Shown: positions 9,280 through 17,771 of the stretch, piece after piece
Layout: each line of letters starts with the position of its first letter
How positions within the stretch are numbered: position 1 is the first letter of the stretch
From: Candidatus Pseudobutyricicoccus lothianensis
Lineage (GTDB): Bacteria; Bacillota; Clostridia; Oscillospirales; Butyricicoccaceae
DNA: 64,000 bases
NCBI GenBank assembly: GCA_904419295.1
Contig: CAJFRA010000005.1
Location: 3,067 to 67,066 of the forward strand
Direction of reading: 5' to 3'
The notes under the pieces: model-generated
What the model was told of the DNA's origin: nothing
What the model saw: only the letters and a program-made list of their open reading frames with translations
Databases searched by the model: none
Position numbers and translations under genes: made by a program

Positions 9280-10030
9280 ACGCTCCACCCCAGGGCAGCG
9301 GCTATTGGCCGCTGCCTTTTGGCTGCTGCTGTGGCACTTGGCTGCCAGCCGCCTGGCCCTGCCCCTGCTGCTGCCCAGCCCTGCCGCCGTTCTCTGCCGC
9401 CTGGGGGAGCTGGCGGTGACCGGCGCCTTTTGGCAGACCATCGCCTATTCGCTGCTGCGCATTTTGGCTGGCTTTGGCCTGGGCCTCGTGTGCGGCTGCC
9501 TGCTGGCGCTGCTGGCTTTTTTCTGCCGCCCGGCGGAGGCCCTGTGCCGGGTGCCCCTGGGCATCATCAAAAGCACGCCGGTGGCCTCCTTTATCATCCT
9601 GGCCCTGGTCTGGCTGCCCTCTCCCTCTTTGTCTTTGTTCATCTCTTTTCTCATGGTGCTGCCCCTGGTCTACGAAAACCTGTTCCAGGGCCTGTGCAGC
9701 GCCGACCCCCAGCTGCTGCAGATGGCCCGGGTGTTCCGCCTTTCCAAAGGCAGCGTGCTGCGGCACATCTATTGGCCGGCGGCCCTGCCCTATTTTGCGG
9801 CCGCAGTCCGCTCATCCCTGGGCTTTGCCTGGAAATCCGGCATTGCCGGCGAAGTGCTGGCCATTCCGGCCGGCGCCATCGGCACCCAGCTCTACAATGC
9901 CAAAGTCTATCTGGAAACGCCCGACCTGTTCGCCTGGACGGCGGTGATCGTCCTGCTGTCCTATCTGCTGGAAAAAGGGGCGCTTTTGCTGTTGGGCCGC
10001 GTTTCCCAGCGGCCGGGAGGTCCCCTATGA
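9269..10030 (+). CDS. ABC transporter permease (SsuC/TauC-like)
   Basis: Hydrophobic ORF with EAA-like loop (YENLFQGLCSADPQLLQMARVFRLSKGSVLRHIYWPAALPYF); overlaps the preceding stop. Confidence 0.88.
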   Translation: MRDKRSTPGQRLLAAAFWLLLWHLAASRLALPLLLPSPAAVLCRLGELAVTGAFWQTIAYSLLRILAGFGLGLVCGCLLALLAFFCRPAEALCRVPLGIIKSTPVASFIILALVWLPSPSLSLFISFLMVLPLVYENLFQGLCSADPQLLQMARVFRLSKGSVLRHIYWPAALPYFAAAVRSSLGFAWKSGIAGEVLAIPAGAIGTQLYNAKVYLETPDLFAWTAVIVLLSYLLEKGALLLLGRVSQRPGGPL

Positions 10031-10611
10031 TCGACGTACGAGACCTTTGTTTTTCCTATGGGCAGACCCCTGTCCTCCGCCATGTCAGCTTCCGCATCGG
10101 GCGCGGGGAACGGGCTGTGCTGCTGGGCCGCTCCGGCTTGGGCAAGACCACCCTGCTCCACCTGCTGTGCGGCCTGCTGCAGCCGGAGCAGGGTACCATC
10201 CACGTGCCCGCCCGCCTGGGAGTCGTGTTCCAGGAGGACCGGCTCATCCCCGGTCTGACGGCGGCGGACAACATCCGTTTGGTCTGCCCCGGCCTGCCGG
10301 AAACAGAGCTGGCGGCCCTGGCAGGCTCCCTGGAGCTGACCCCTTACCTGGGCCAGAGGCCCGCAGCCCTCAGCGGCGGCCAAAAGCGCCGGGTGGCCAT
10401 CGCCCGGGCCTTGGCCTTTGACTGCGGCGCCCTGCTGCTGGATGAACCCTTCAAAGGTTTGGACCCGGCCATCCGGCAGCAGACTGCCCGCTGCATTGCC
10501 GGGCGTTTGGCAGGCCGCCCCCTGCTGCTCATCTCCCATGACCCGGAAGACGCCTCCCTGCTGGGTGCGCGCCTGCTGCGTCTGGAAGAGCTGAACCACC
10601 CAGGCGGCTGA
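10027..10611 (+). CDS. ABC transporter ATP-binding protein (SsuB/TauB-like)
   Basis: Walker A GRSGLGKTT, signature LSGGQKRR, Walker B ALLLDEPF; ATGA overlap with the permease. Confidence 0.93.
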   Translation: MIDVRDLCFSYGQTPVLRHVSFRIGRGERAVLLGRSGLGKTTLLHLLCGLLQPEQGTIHVPARLGVVFQEDRLIPGLTAADNIRLVCPGLPETELAALAGSLELTPYLGQRPAALSGGQKRRVAIARALAFDCGALLLDEPFKGLDPAIRQQTARCIAGRLAGRPLLLISHDPEDASLLGARLLRLEELNHPGG

Positions 10612-10695
10612 TCTCTGGCCTCTCCGATGCTCCCGCATCTTCCACCGCCTCTGCCAAGAGGACCTGATTTTCAACCAACACCTGGAGGCACTACC

Positions 10696-11262
10696 ATGGA
10701 ACTTCGTCTGGCCACGCCGGCAGATGCCCAGGCGCTGCTGGCTATTTATGCCCATTACATCGACACGCCCGTCACCTTTCAATGCGCCCTGCCCTCTGTG
10801 GCGGAGTATGCGTCTTTGATCCGGCAGATCACGGCGCAATACCCTTTTTTGGTCTGCCAGCAAGAGGGGCAGATCCTGGGGTTTGCCTATGCCCACCGAC
10901 AAAGGGAACGGGAGGCTTACCAGTGGAATGCCGAGCTTTCCATCTATCTGGCGCCTGCTTTCCATTCCCGGGGCCTGGGGCGGCGGCTATACCGGGTGTT
11001 GCTGGAATTGCTCCGGCTGCAAGGGGTGCAGACAGCCTACGGTGCAGTGGCCCTCCCCAATGAAAAGAGCGAAGCCCTCCACCTCTCCCTGGGCTTTCAG
11101 CCGCTGGGCACCTACCACCGCACCGGGTTCAAATGCGGCCAGTGGCGGGATGTGCGCTGGTACGAAAAGCCAATGGGCGATTTTCCGCCGGACCCGGCGC
11201 CGCTGCGCCCCATCGGCGCTTTGCCCGCCGAAGAGGTCCAGCGGCAGCTCCGCTCCTTTTGA
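10696..11262 (+). CDS. GNAT N-acetyltransferase (phosphinothricin acetyltransferase-like)
   Basis: IYLAPAFHSRGLGRRLYRVLLELL...NEKSEALHLSLGFQPLGTYHRTGFK. Confidence 0.85.
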   Translation: MELRLATPADAQALLAIYAHYIDTPVTFQCALPSVAEYASLIRQITAQYPFLVCQQEGQILGFAYAHRQREREAYQWNAELSIYLAPAFHSRGLGRRLYRVLLELLRLQGVQTAYGAVALPNEKSEALHLSLGFQPLGTYHRTGFKCGQWRDVRWYEKPMGDFPPDPAPLRPIGALPAEEVQRQLRSF

Positions 11263-11355
11263 GGAAATGGCAGGCGCCGCCTGCTTTTTGCGCCTTTGGG
11301 CCATGCCGGCCCTCTGTTTTGGTACCTGGATCGTTATTGACAGCCGGCGGCGCAG

Positions 11356-11398
11356 CAAAAGGCCCAGGGGATCACTCCCCTGGGCCTCGTTTTCCCAT
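11356..11398. terminator. Bidirectional terminator-like hairpin
   Basis: GGCCCAGGGGA-tcac-TCCCCTGGGCC between convergent genes. Confidence 0.7.
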
Positions 11399-11405
11399 AT
11401 CCCTT

Positions 11406-11906
11406 TTATCGGAGGTCTTCGATGCGGCGCACCGCCTGTTCCGCCCGGTCCCACAGGGCCGCATCCCCCTGGTAAAAATCCTGCCACAGGGTCTGGTATT
11501 CCCCGTCCCGCTGCCAGGCGTATTCCACCAGGGCATTGGGCTGCCGGCCCGGGAGCAGCGACACGGTGTACCGCTCCGGCCCCCTTTCCAGCACCAACTG
11601 GCGGAAGGTGGCGCCCATGCCCAGCATCAACGCCCCCTCCTCTTCCCGTGGGAACTGGGTGCAGCTGTTGCAAAAAGCCAGGGCATCCTGCACTTCCTGC
11701 TGGGTGGCATCCCAGCAGAGGCCGCCAAATTCCTCCAATTTGACGGCGCCCGTCCACTCTTTGCCGGCCGAAAGCCGCAGCTGCTCCGGCGGCCGGCTGG
11801 GCCGCAGCACGCCATAGGCCGTGACCAATCGGACGCATGCGATGCACGCCAACAGGATACATCCCACCAGCACCGCTGCCCGGTGCCTGTTTTTCTGTCT
11901 CTTCAT
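11406..11906 (-). CDS. Hypothetical membrane-anchored protein
   Basis: 166-aa ORF with N-terminal TM (RAAVLVGCILLACIACV). Confidence 0.6.
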   Translation of the reverse strand: MKRQKNRHRAAVLVGCILLACIACVRLVTAYGVLRPSRPPEQLRLSAGKEWTGAVKLEEFGGLCWDATQQEVQDALAFCNSCTQFPREEEGALMLGMGATFRQLVLERGPERYTVSLLPGRQPNALVEYAWQRDGEYQTLWQDFYQGDAALWDRAEQAVRRIEDLR

Positions 11907-11937
11907 GGTCTCACCCTCCTCATGGGCTGGGCTATTT

Positions 11938-12738
11938 TCACCGGTTCTTCTTGTTGTTCCGGTTGCCCGGCCTGGTCCTCACATAGATCTTTTTGGTGTT
12001 GTCATCGGTGGGGTTGGGCACTTCCCGCACTTCAAAGGCATCCAGCGATTTGACAAAGCTGGTCAGCTTGCGGTGGCCGTAGTTGCGCACATCGAATTCC
12101 GGGAACCGCTTGATGAGGGTGTTGCCCACCGTGCTCAACGGCACCCACTGGTCGTCGTCCTCGCTGCTGTCGTCGATGATGGTGCGCACCGCCCGGCGGA
12201 TCTCCCGCAGGGAAGTCTGGGCGGTGGAAGGCGCAGCCCCTTCGCTCTTTTCCGCGCATTTCCGCTCCTGGCATTCGGCGGCAGCCTCTTCCTCGCCTTC
12301 CTGCTGGAGCACTTCCAAATATTTGAATTTGTTGCAGGCGGCGATGAAGGGGGAAGGCGTCTTCTTTTCCCCCATGCCCACCACGATCTTGCCCGCTTCC
12401 CGCAGCCGGGAGGCCAGGCGGGTAAAATCGCTGTCGCTGGAGACCAGGCAGAACCCCTCTACATTGCCGGCGTACAAAATGTCCATGGCGTCGATGATCA
12501 TGGCAGAATCGGTGGCGTTCTTGCCTGTGGTATAACTGTACTGCTGGATGGGGGTGATGGAGTGGTCCAGCAAGATGTCCTTCCAGCTGTTCATCCCCTT
12601 GGAGGTCCAATCGCCGTAGATCCGCTTATAGGTGATGACCCCTTCGTTGGAAAGCTCGTCCAAAATGCGCTTGATGTATTTGCCCGAAACATTTTCCGCA
12701 TCGATGAGCAATGCGAAGCGATTGTCTTGATTTGGCAT
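11938..12738 (-). CDS. NYN-domain (DUF88/LabA-like) protein with C-terminal OST-HTH/LOTUS-like domain
   Basis: FALLIDAENVSGKY, DSAMIIDAMDILYAGNVEGFCLVSSDSDFTRLASRLREAGKIVVGMGEKKTPSPF; C-term WVPLSTVGNTLIKRFPEFDVRNYGHRKLTSFVKSL. Confidence 0.85.
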   Translation of the reverse strand: MPNQDNRFALLIDAENVSGKYIKRILDELSNEGVITYKRIYGDWTSKGMNSWKDILLDHSITPIQQYSYTTGKNATDSAMIIDAMDILYAGNVEGFCLVSSDSDFTRLASRLREAGKIVVGMGEKKTPSPFIAACNKFKYLEVLQQEGEEEAAAECQERKCAEKSEGAAPSTAQTSLREIRRAVRTIIDDSSEDDDQWVPLSTVGNTLIKRFPEFDVRNYGHRKLTSFVKSLDAFEVREVPNPTDDNTKKIYVRTRPGNRNNKKNR

Positions 12739-12840
12739 ATCTCTGGCTCCTTTTGCGGCTGCCGGCCGCCCATACTGTGTGCCTTCTGTCCTTTCTTCTA
12801 TCATACCGTTTCTCCCCCGGGAAGTCAACGGCGCCCGCCC

Positions 12841-13833
12841 TCAGCCCAGGTGGTATTTCTCCTTCATCACATGGGCCACCTGCTCTTCGATGTGGATGAG
12901 GGAGCCCCGCTCGATCAGGTAATCGAAGGGGATCACCCGCCCGCCGGCCGCCTCATACCGCTCCAACGCGCCGCCGGAGACCGTGGGTTCAAACAGCAGG
13001 GAATCGGGCGAGACCACAATGGCGCCATAGTTCTGGATAAAACGGATGGTGCTCTGCAGATCCGTTTCAAAATTGACGTCGAAGGTCTGCTGCCGGGCCA
13101 AAAAGTAAGTCAGCTGCTCTGTGATGAGGTTGGCGAATTTGTTGCTGGAACACACGATGCCGATGGCGGTCTCCTTGGGCAGGGTGGTGATGCTGACGAT
13201 GGTGTGGCGGGAAGGGGCCATGGCCACCTGGAGCAGCTTGACGCCGCTGCCCGCCAGGCTCTGGGCGATCTGGCCGTAATGGGTCACGGTGGTCAGCACC
13301 AGATCAAAATCGGCCAGCAGGGCCTTGGGGTCGTCATCCAGAATAATACTCTCCACCAAAAAGACGGAGATGGAGATGCCCGGGATATACAGCAGCTGTT
13401 TTTTGAAGATGGACAGGGATTCCGGGTTGCAATCCACCACAGCCACCCGCACCAGCCGGTCGGTCCGCTCCCGCTTGGCCAGGCTGATGCGCAGCATGGT
13501 CTCGATCTCCTGGACGGAGAAATCCCACAGATCCAGCTTGGCAATGGTATCATCCACCAGCTGCATGGCAATGCGCCGGCGCTCGCTGTTGAACACGTCC
13601 CGGTCGTCGTACACATAGCTGCCGCTGCCCTGGATCACTTCGATGATATTGTTGTCGGCCAGCTCCCGGTAGGCCTTTTTCACAGTGCCCCGGGCCACCC
13701 CCAGCTGGGCTGCCAGTTCCCGCTCTGTGGGCAGCCGGTCCCCCGGCTGCAGCTCCCCCGTCTTGATCCGCGCCAAGATCTGTTCCACCAACTGGCGGTA
13801 AATGGGGCCGCTGGCGTCGATTTGAAACTCCAT
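12841..13833 (-). CDS. GntR-family regulator with a C-terminal domain that does not look like UTRA; divergent to hutH
   Basis: N-term wHTH GPIYRQLVEQILARIKTGELQPGDRLPTERELAAQLGVARGTVKKAYRELADNNIIEVIQGSGSYV. Confidence 0.85.
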   Translation of the reverse strand: MEFQIDASGPIYRQLVEQILARIKTGELQPGDRLPTERELAAQLGVARGTVKKAYRELADNNIIEVIQGSGSYVYDDRDVFNSERRRIAMQLVDDTIAKLDLWDFSVQEIETMLRISLAKRERTDRLVRVAVVDCNPESLSIFKKQLLYIPGISISVFLVESIILDDDPKALLADFDLVLTTVTHYGQIAQSLAGSGVKLLQVAMAPSRHTIVSITTLPKETAIGIVCSSNKFANLITEQLTYFLARQQTFDVNFETDLQSTIRFIQNYGAIVVSPDSLLFEPTVSGGALERYEAAGGRVIPFDYLIERGSLIHIEEQVAHVMKEKYHLG

Positions 13834-13848
13834 GGTGCCTCCCCCTTG

Positions 13849-13923
13849 GAATTGGTCTAGCCGCACTGGTGCTTTAGTCTGTTAAAACACCGGTGCAGCC
13901 GCAATACCCGGTGAATTGGTCTA
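13849..13923. promoter_or_regulatory. Candidate operator cluster for the GntR regulator
   Basis: Direct repeats GAATTGGTCTA at 13849-13859 and 13913-13923 flanking CACTGGTG/CACCGGTG palindromic boxes. Confidence 0.5.
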
Positions 13924-14008
13924 TTTTTTACTATACCATAGCACCGCCATTTTGGCTAGTTTTTTCCCGTATTTTCCGTGAAGAATTCACTAATTTCCCC
14001 GGCGGCCA

Positions 14009-14037
14009 TTGACTTCCCCGGGGTTTTTCTATACAAT
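14009..14037 (+). promoter_or_regulatory. Sigma-A-type promoter of hutH
   Basis: TTGACT, 17-nt spacer, TACAAT, upstream of the hutH start at 14124. Confidence 0.7.
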
Positions 14038-14123
14038 ACTGCTGTACCTTTTTATTATTATATGTACCAATTCGGCAAGCAAGATACCATTTGGCCGATC
14101 AACGAGCGAAAGGAAGGATAAAA

Positions 14124-15647
14124 ATGGGACTTCAGATCGATGGCAACCATCTGACCATTGAAGACGTCATCCGTGTGGCGCGGCATGGCGAAAAAGTGGA
14201 ACTGACCGAGCAGGCCAAGGCCGCGGTGAACAAGGCCCGGGCTTATGTGGATGAAAAGCTGGCCCAGGGCAGCGTCATCTATGGCCTGACCACCGGCTTC
14301 GGCAAATTCAGCGATGTGCTGATCTCCGCCGATGAGACGAAAGAGCTGCAGCGCAACCTGATCATCAGCCACAGCTGCGCCATGGGCGAGCCGCTGCCCG
14401 AAGAGATCAGCCGGGCCGTGATGCTGCTGCGGTGCAACGCGCTGAGCAAGGGCAACTCGGGCATCCGCCTGAGCACCATCCAGACCATGATCGACATGCT
14501 GAACAAAGGGGTCCACCCGGTGATCCCCCAGAAGGGTTCCCTGGGCGCCAGCGGCGACCTGGCTCCCCTTTCCCACATGGTGCTGGTGATGCTGGGCGAA
14601 GGCGAAGCCTGGTACCAGGGCCAGCGCATGCCCGGTGCCGAAGCCATGGCAAAAGCCGGCATCCCCACCATTGAACTGGCGGCCAAAGAGGGCCTGGCCC
14701 TGATCAACGGCACCCAGATCATGACAGCCATCGGCTGCTTCGTGGTGGATGGCGCCGTCAAGCTGATGAAGACTGCCGACATCTGCGCCGCCCTGACCGG
14801 CGAAGCGCTGCTGGCCATCAAAAAAGCCTACGATCCCAAAGTCCACGCTGTCCGCGGCCACCAGGGCCAGATCGACTGCGCGGCCAACATGCTGCGCCTG
14901 CTGGAAGGCAGCGGCCTGGCTGCCGATGTGCAGCCCGGCAAGGTGCAGGATGCCTATTCCCTGCGCTGCGTGCCCCAGGTCCACGGCGCCTGCCGCGACA
15001 GCATCCGCTATGCCTACGACGTAGTCAGCCGCGAGATCAATGCGGTCACCGACAACCCGCTGATCTTCCCCGACGAAGACGATGTGATCTCAGGCGGCAA
15101 CTTCCACGGCGAGCCGGTGGGCCTGGCCATGGATTTCATCGCCATTGCCATCGCCGAGCTGGCCGACATCTCCGAGCGCCGCACCGAGCGCCTGGTCAAC
15201 CCCCAGCTGTCCGGCCTGCCCGCCTTCCTCATCGAGCACGGCGGCGTCAATTCCGGCCTGATGATCACCCAGTACGCCGCAGCCTCCATGGTCTCGGAGA
15301 ACAAAGTGCTGGCCCACCCCGCCTGTGTGGACAGCATCCCCTCTTCCGCCAACCAGGAAGACCATGTCTCCATGGGCACCACCGCCGCCCGCAAGGCCCT
15401 CTCCATTTTGGACAACAGTCAGAAAGTGCTGGGCATCGAGCTGTTCGCCGCTTCCCAGGCCATGACGTTCCGGGATGAGAGCAAGCTGGGCAAGGCCATG
15501 GCCGCCGTGTACCAGCACATCCGCAAGAGCGTGCCTGCCTGGGAGCATGACCAGATCTCCTATATTGAAATGAACAAATTTGACAAAATGGTCAAATCCG
15601 CTGAACTCAACGACCTGGTGGAACAAACCATCGGCAAGCTGAACTAA
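14124..15647 (+). CDS. hutH: Histidine ammonia-lyase
   Basis: MIO-forming motif GSLGASGDLAPL; YGLTTGFGKF; QEDHVSMGTTAARK. Confidence 0.96.
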   Translation: MGLQIDGNHLTIEDVIRVARHGEKVELTEQAKAAVNKARAYVDEKLAQGSVIYGLTTGFGKFSDVLISADETKELQRNLIISHSCAMGEPLPEEISRAVMLLRCNALSKGNSGIRLSTIQTMIDMLNKGVHPVIPQKGSLGASGDLAPLSHMVLVMLGEGEAWYQGQRMPGAEAMAKAGIPTIELAAKEGLALINGTQIMTAIGCFVVDGAVKLMKTADICAALTGEALLAIKKAYDPKVHAVRGHQGQIDCAANMLRLLEGSGLAADVQPGKVQDAYSLRCVPQVHGACRDSIRYAYDVVSREINAVTDNPLIFPDEDDVISGGNFHGEPVGLAMDFIAIAIAELADISERRTERLVNPQLSGLPAFLIEHGGVNSGLMITQYAAASMVSENKVLAHPACVDSIPSSANQEDHVSMGTTAARKALSILDNSQKVLGIELFAASQAMTFRDESKLGKAMAAVYQHIRKSVPAWEHDQISYIEMNKFDKMVKSAELNDLVEQTIGKLN

Positions 15648-15668
15648 ACCGATAAGGAGGAACTACCC

Positions 15669-17690
15669 ATGCTGAGCAACAATGAGATCCGCAAAGCCAT
15701 GAAGATCCAGCTGGATGCGGAGTTGCCTGAATACCCCAAATTCGTAGAAGGCATCCGCCGGGCGCCGGACCGGGGCTACCGCCTGACCGAGGCCCAGACC
15801 AAGCTGGCCCTGATGAACGCCCTGCGCTATGTGCCCGAAGAGCTCCACGAGAAGCTGGCCCCCGAATTTTTGGAAGAGCTGAAGACCCGGGGCCGCATCT
15901 ATGCCTACCGGTACCGCCCGGAAGGCGCGCTGCGCGGCAAGCCCATCGATGAATACAAGGGCAACTGCATCGAAGGCAAGGCCTTCCAGGTGATGATCGA
16001 CAACAACCTGGATTTTGACGTGGCCCTCTACCCCTATGAGCTGGTCACCTACGGCGAGACAGGCAGCGTGTGCCAGAACTGGCTGCAATACCGCCTGATC
16101 AAAAAATACCTGGAAGAGCTGCGGGACGACCAGACGCTGGTCATTGAATCCGGCCACCCGGTGGGCCTGTTCCCCTCCAAAAAAGAGGCGCCCCGCGTTA
16201 TTTTGACCAACGCCCTGATGGTGGGCATGTTCGACAACATCGACGATTGGGAGATCGCCGAGGAGATGGGCGTTGCCAACTATGGCCAGATGACCGCCGG
16301 CGGCTGGATGTACATCGGCCCCCAGGGCATCGTCCACGGCACGTTCAACACCATCCTCAATGCGGGCCGCCAGTTCCTGGGCATCCCGGCCGAAGGCAAC
16401 CTGGCCGGCAAGCTGTTCGTCTCCTCTGGCCTGGGCGGCATGAGCGGCGCCCAGCCCAAAGCGGCTGAGATCGCCGGCGCTGTGGGCGTCTTTGCCGAAG
16501 TGGACGAAAGCCGCATCAAGACCCGCCATGACCAGGGCTGGGTCAGCCTGGTCAGCGACGATCTGGACCGGGTGTTCCAGTGGGCCAAAGAATACATGGA
16601 GAAGAAAGAGCCCATCTCCATCGCCTATCACGGCAACATCGTGGACCTGTTGGAGTACTGCTTGGCCAAGGACATCCACATCGACCTGCTGTCCGACCAG
16701 ACTTCCTGCCACAACGCCTATGACGGCGGCTACTGCCCGGTGGGCATCACCTTTGCCCAGCGCACCGAGATGCTGCACCACGACCGCGAGAATTTCCACA
16801 AGATGGTGGACGCCACCCTGCGCCGCCACTTTGACGCCATCAAGGCCCTGACCAAGAAAGGCACTTACTTCTTCGATTACGGCAACTCCTTTATGAAGGC
16901 TGTGTACGACAGCGGCGTCAAGGAGATCTCCAAAAACGGCATCGATGAAAAAGACGGCTTCATCTTCCCCTCCTATGTGGAAGACATCATGGGCCCCCTG
17001 CTCTTCGACTACGGCTACGGCCCCTTCCGCTGGGTGTGCCTGAGCGGCAAGCAGGAAGACCTGGACGCCACCGACCAGGCGGCCATGGACTGCATCGACC
17101 CGAACCGCCGCTACCAGGACCGGGACAACTGGGTCTGGGTGCGGGACGCCAAGAAGAACAAGCTGGTGGTGGGCACCAAAGCCCGCATCCTGTACCAGGA
17201 TGCCGAAGGCCGTGTGAAGATCGCCCTGCGCTTCAATGAGATGGTGCGGGAAGGCAAGATCGGCCCTGTGATGATGGGCCGCGACCACCACGACGTGTCG
17301 GGCACCGACTCCCCCTTCCGGGAGACTTCCAACATCAAGGACGGCAGCAACGTGATGGCCGATATGGCCGTGCAGTGCTTTGCCGGCAACGCTGCCCGCG
17401 GCATGAGCCTGTGCGCCCTGCACAACGGCGGCGGCGTGGGCATCGGCAAAGCCATCAACGGCGGCTTTGGCCTGGTGCTGGACGGCAGCCAGCGGGTGGA
17501 TGAGATCATCAAGAGCTCTCTGATGTGGGACGTGATGGGCGGCGTTGCCCGCCGCAGCTGGGCCCGCAACGAAAACTCCATCTCCACCAGCGTGGAATAC
17601 AACCAGAACTATGCAGGCAAGGGCCACATCACCCTGCCTTTCATCGCCGACGAAGCGTTGGTGGAACGCGTCATCCGCGAAAGCAAATAA
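15669..17690 (+). CDS. hutU: Urocanate hydratase, long (about 673-aa) form
   Basis: Between hutH and ftcD; MTAGGWMYIGPQGIVHGT, SSGLGGMSGAQPKAAEIAGAVGVFAEVDESRI, DHHDVSGTDSPFRETSNIKDGSN. Confidence 0.93.
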   Translation: MLSNNEIRKAMKIQLDAELPEYPKFVEGIRRAPDRGYRLTEAQTKLALMNALRYVPEELHEKLAPEFLEELKTRGRIYAYRYRPEGALRGKPIDEYKGNCIEGKAFQVMIDNNLDFDVALYPYELVTYGETGSVCQNWLQYRLIKKYLEELRDDQTLVIESGHPVGLFPSKKEAPRVILTNALMVGMFDNIDDWEIAEEMGVANYGQMTAGGWMYIGPQGIVHGTFNTILNAGRQFLGIPAEGNLAGKLFVSSGLGGMSGAQPKAAEIAGAVGVFAEVDESRIKTRHDQGWVSLVSDDLDRVFQWAKEYMEKKEPISIAYHGNIVDLLEYCLAKDIHIDLLSDQTSCHNAYDGGYCPVGITFAQRTEMLHHDRENFHKMVDATLRRHFDAIKALTKKGTYFFDYGNSFMKAVYDSGVKEISKNGIDEKDGFIFPSYVEDIMGPLLFDYGYGPFRWVCLSGKQEDLDATDQAAMDCIDPNRRYQDRDNWVWVRDAKKNKLVVGTKARILYQDAEGRVKIALRFNEMVREGKIGPVMMGRDHHDVSGTDSPFRETSNIKDGSNVMADMAVQCFAGNAARGMSLCALHNGGGVGIGKAINGGFGLVLDGSQRVDEIIKSSLMWDVMGGVARRSWARNENSISTSVEYNQNYAGKGHITLPFIADEALVERVIRESK

Positions 17691-17695
17691 CCACC

Positions 17696-17728
17696 CACAA
17701 AGGGGCGGGCGCCGCCTGCCCCTTTGTG
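17696..17728 (+). other. Strong intercistronic hairpin between hutU and formiminotransferase
   Basis: CACAAAGGGGCGGGC-gcc-GCCTGCCCCTTTGTG: 15-bp stem with one G-U pair, no strong U-tract. Confidence 0.7.
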
Positions 17729-17771
17729 TTGTGTCCATTTCTTTCAAAAACAAAAAAGGAGCAAACCGATC

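Noticed and set aside
11821-13860. 679-aa plus-strand ORF opposite the NYN and GntR genes
   Set aside because: Antisense artefact of codon bias; minus-strand products have clear domains.
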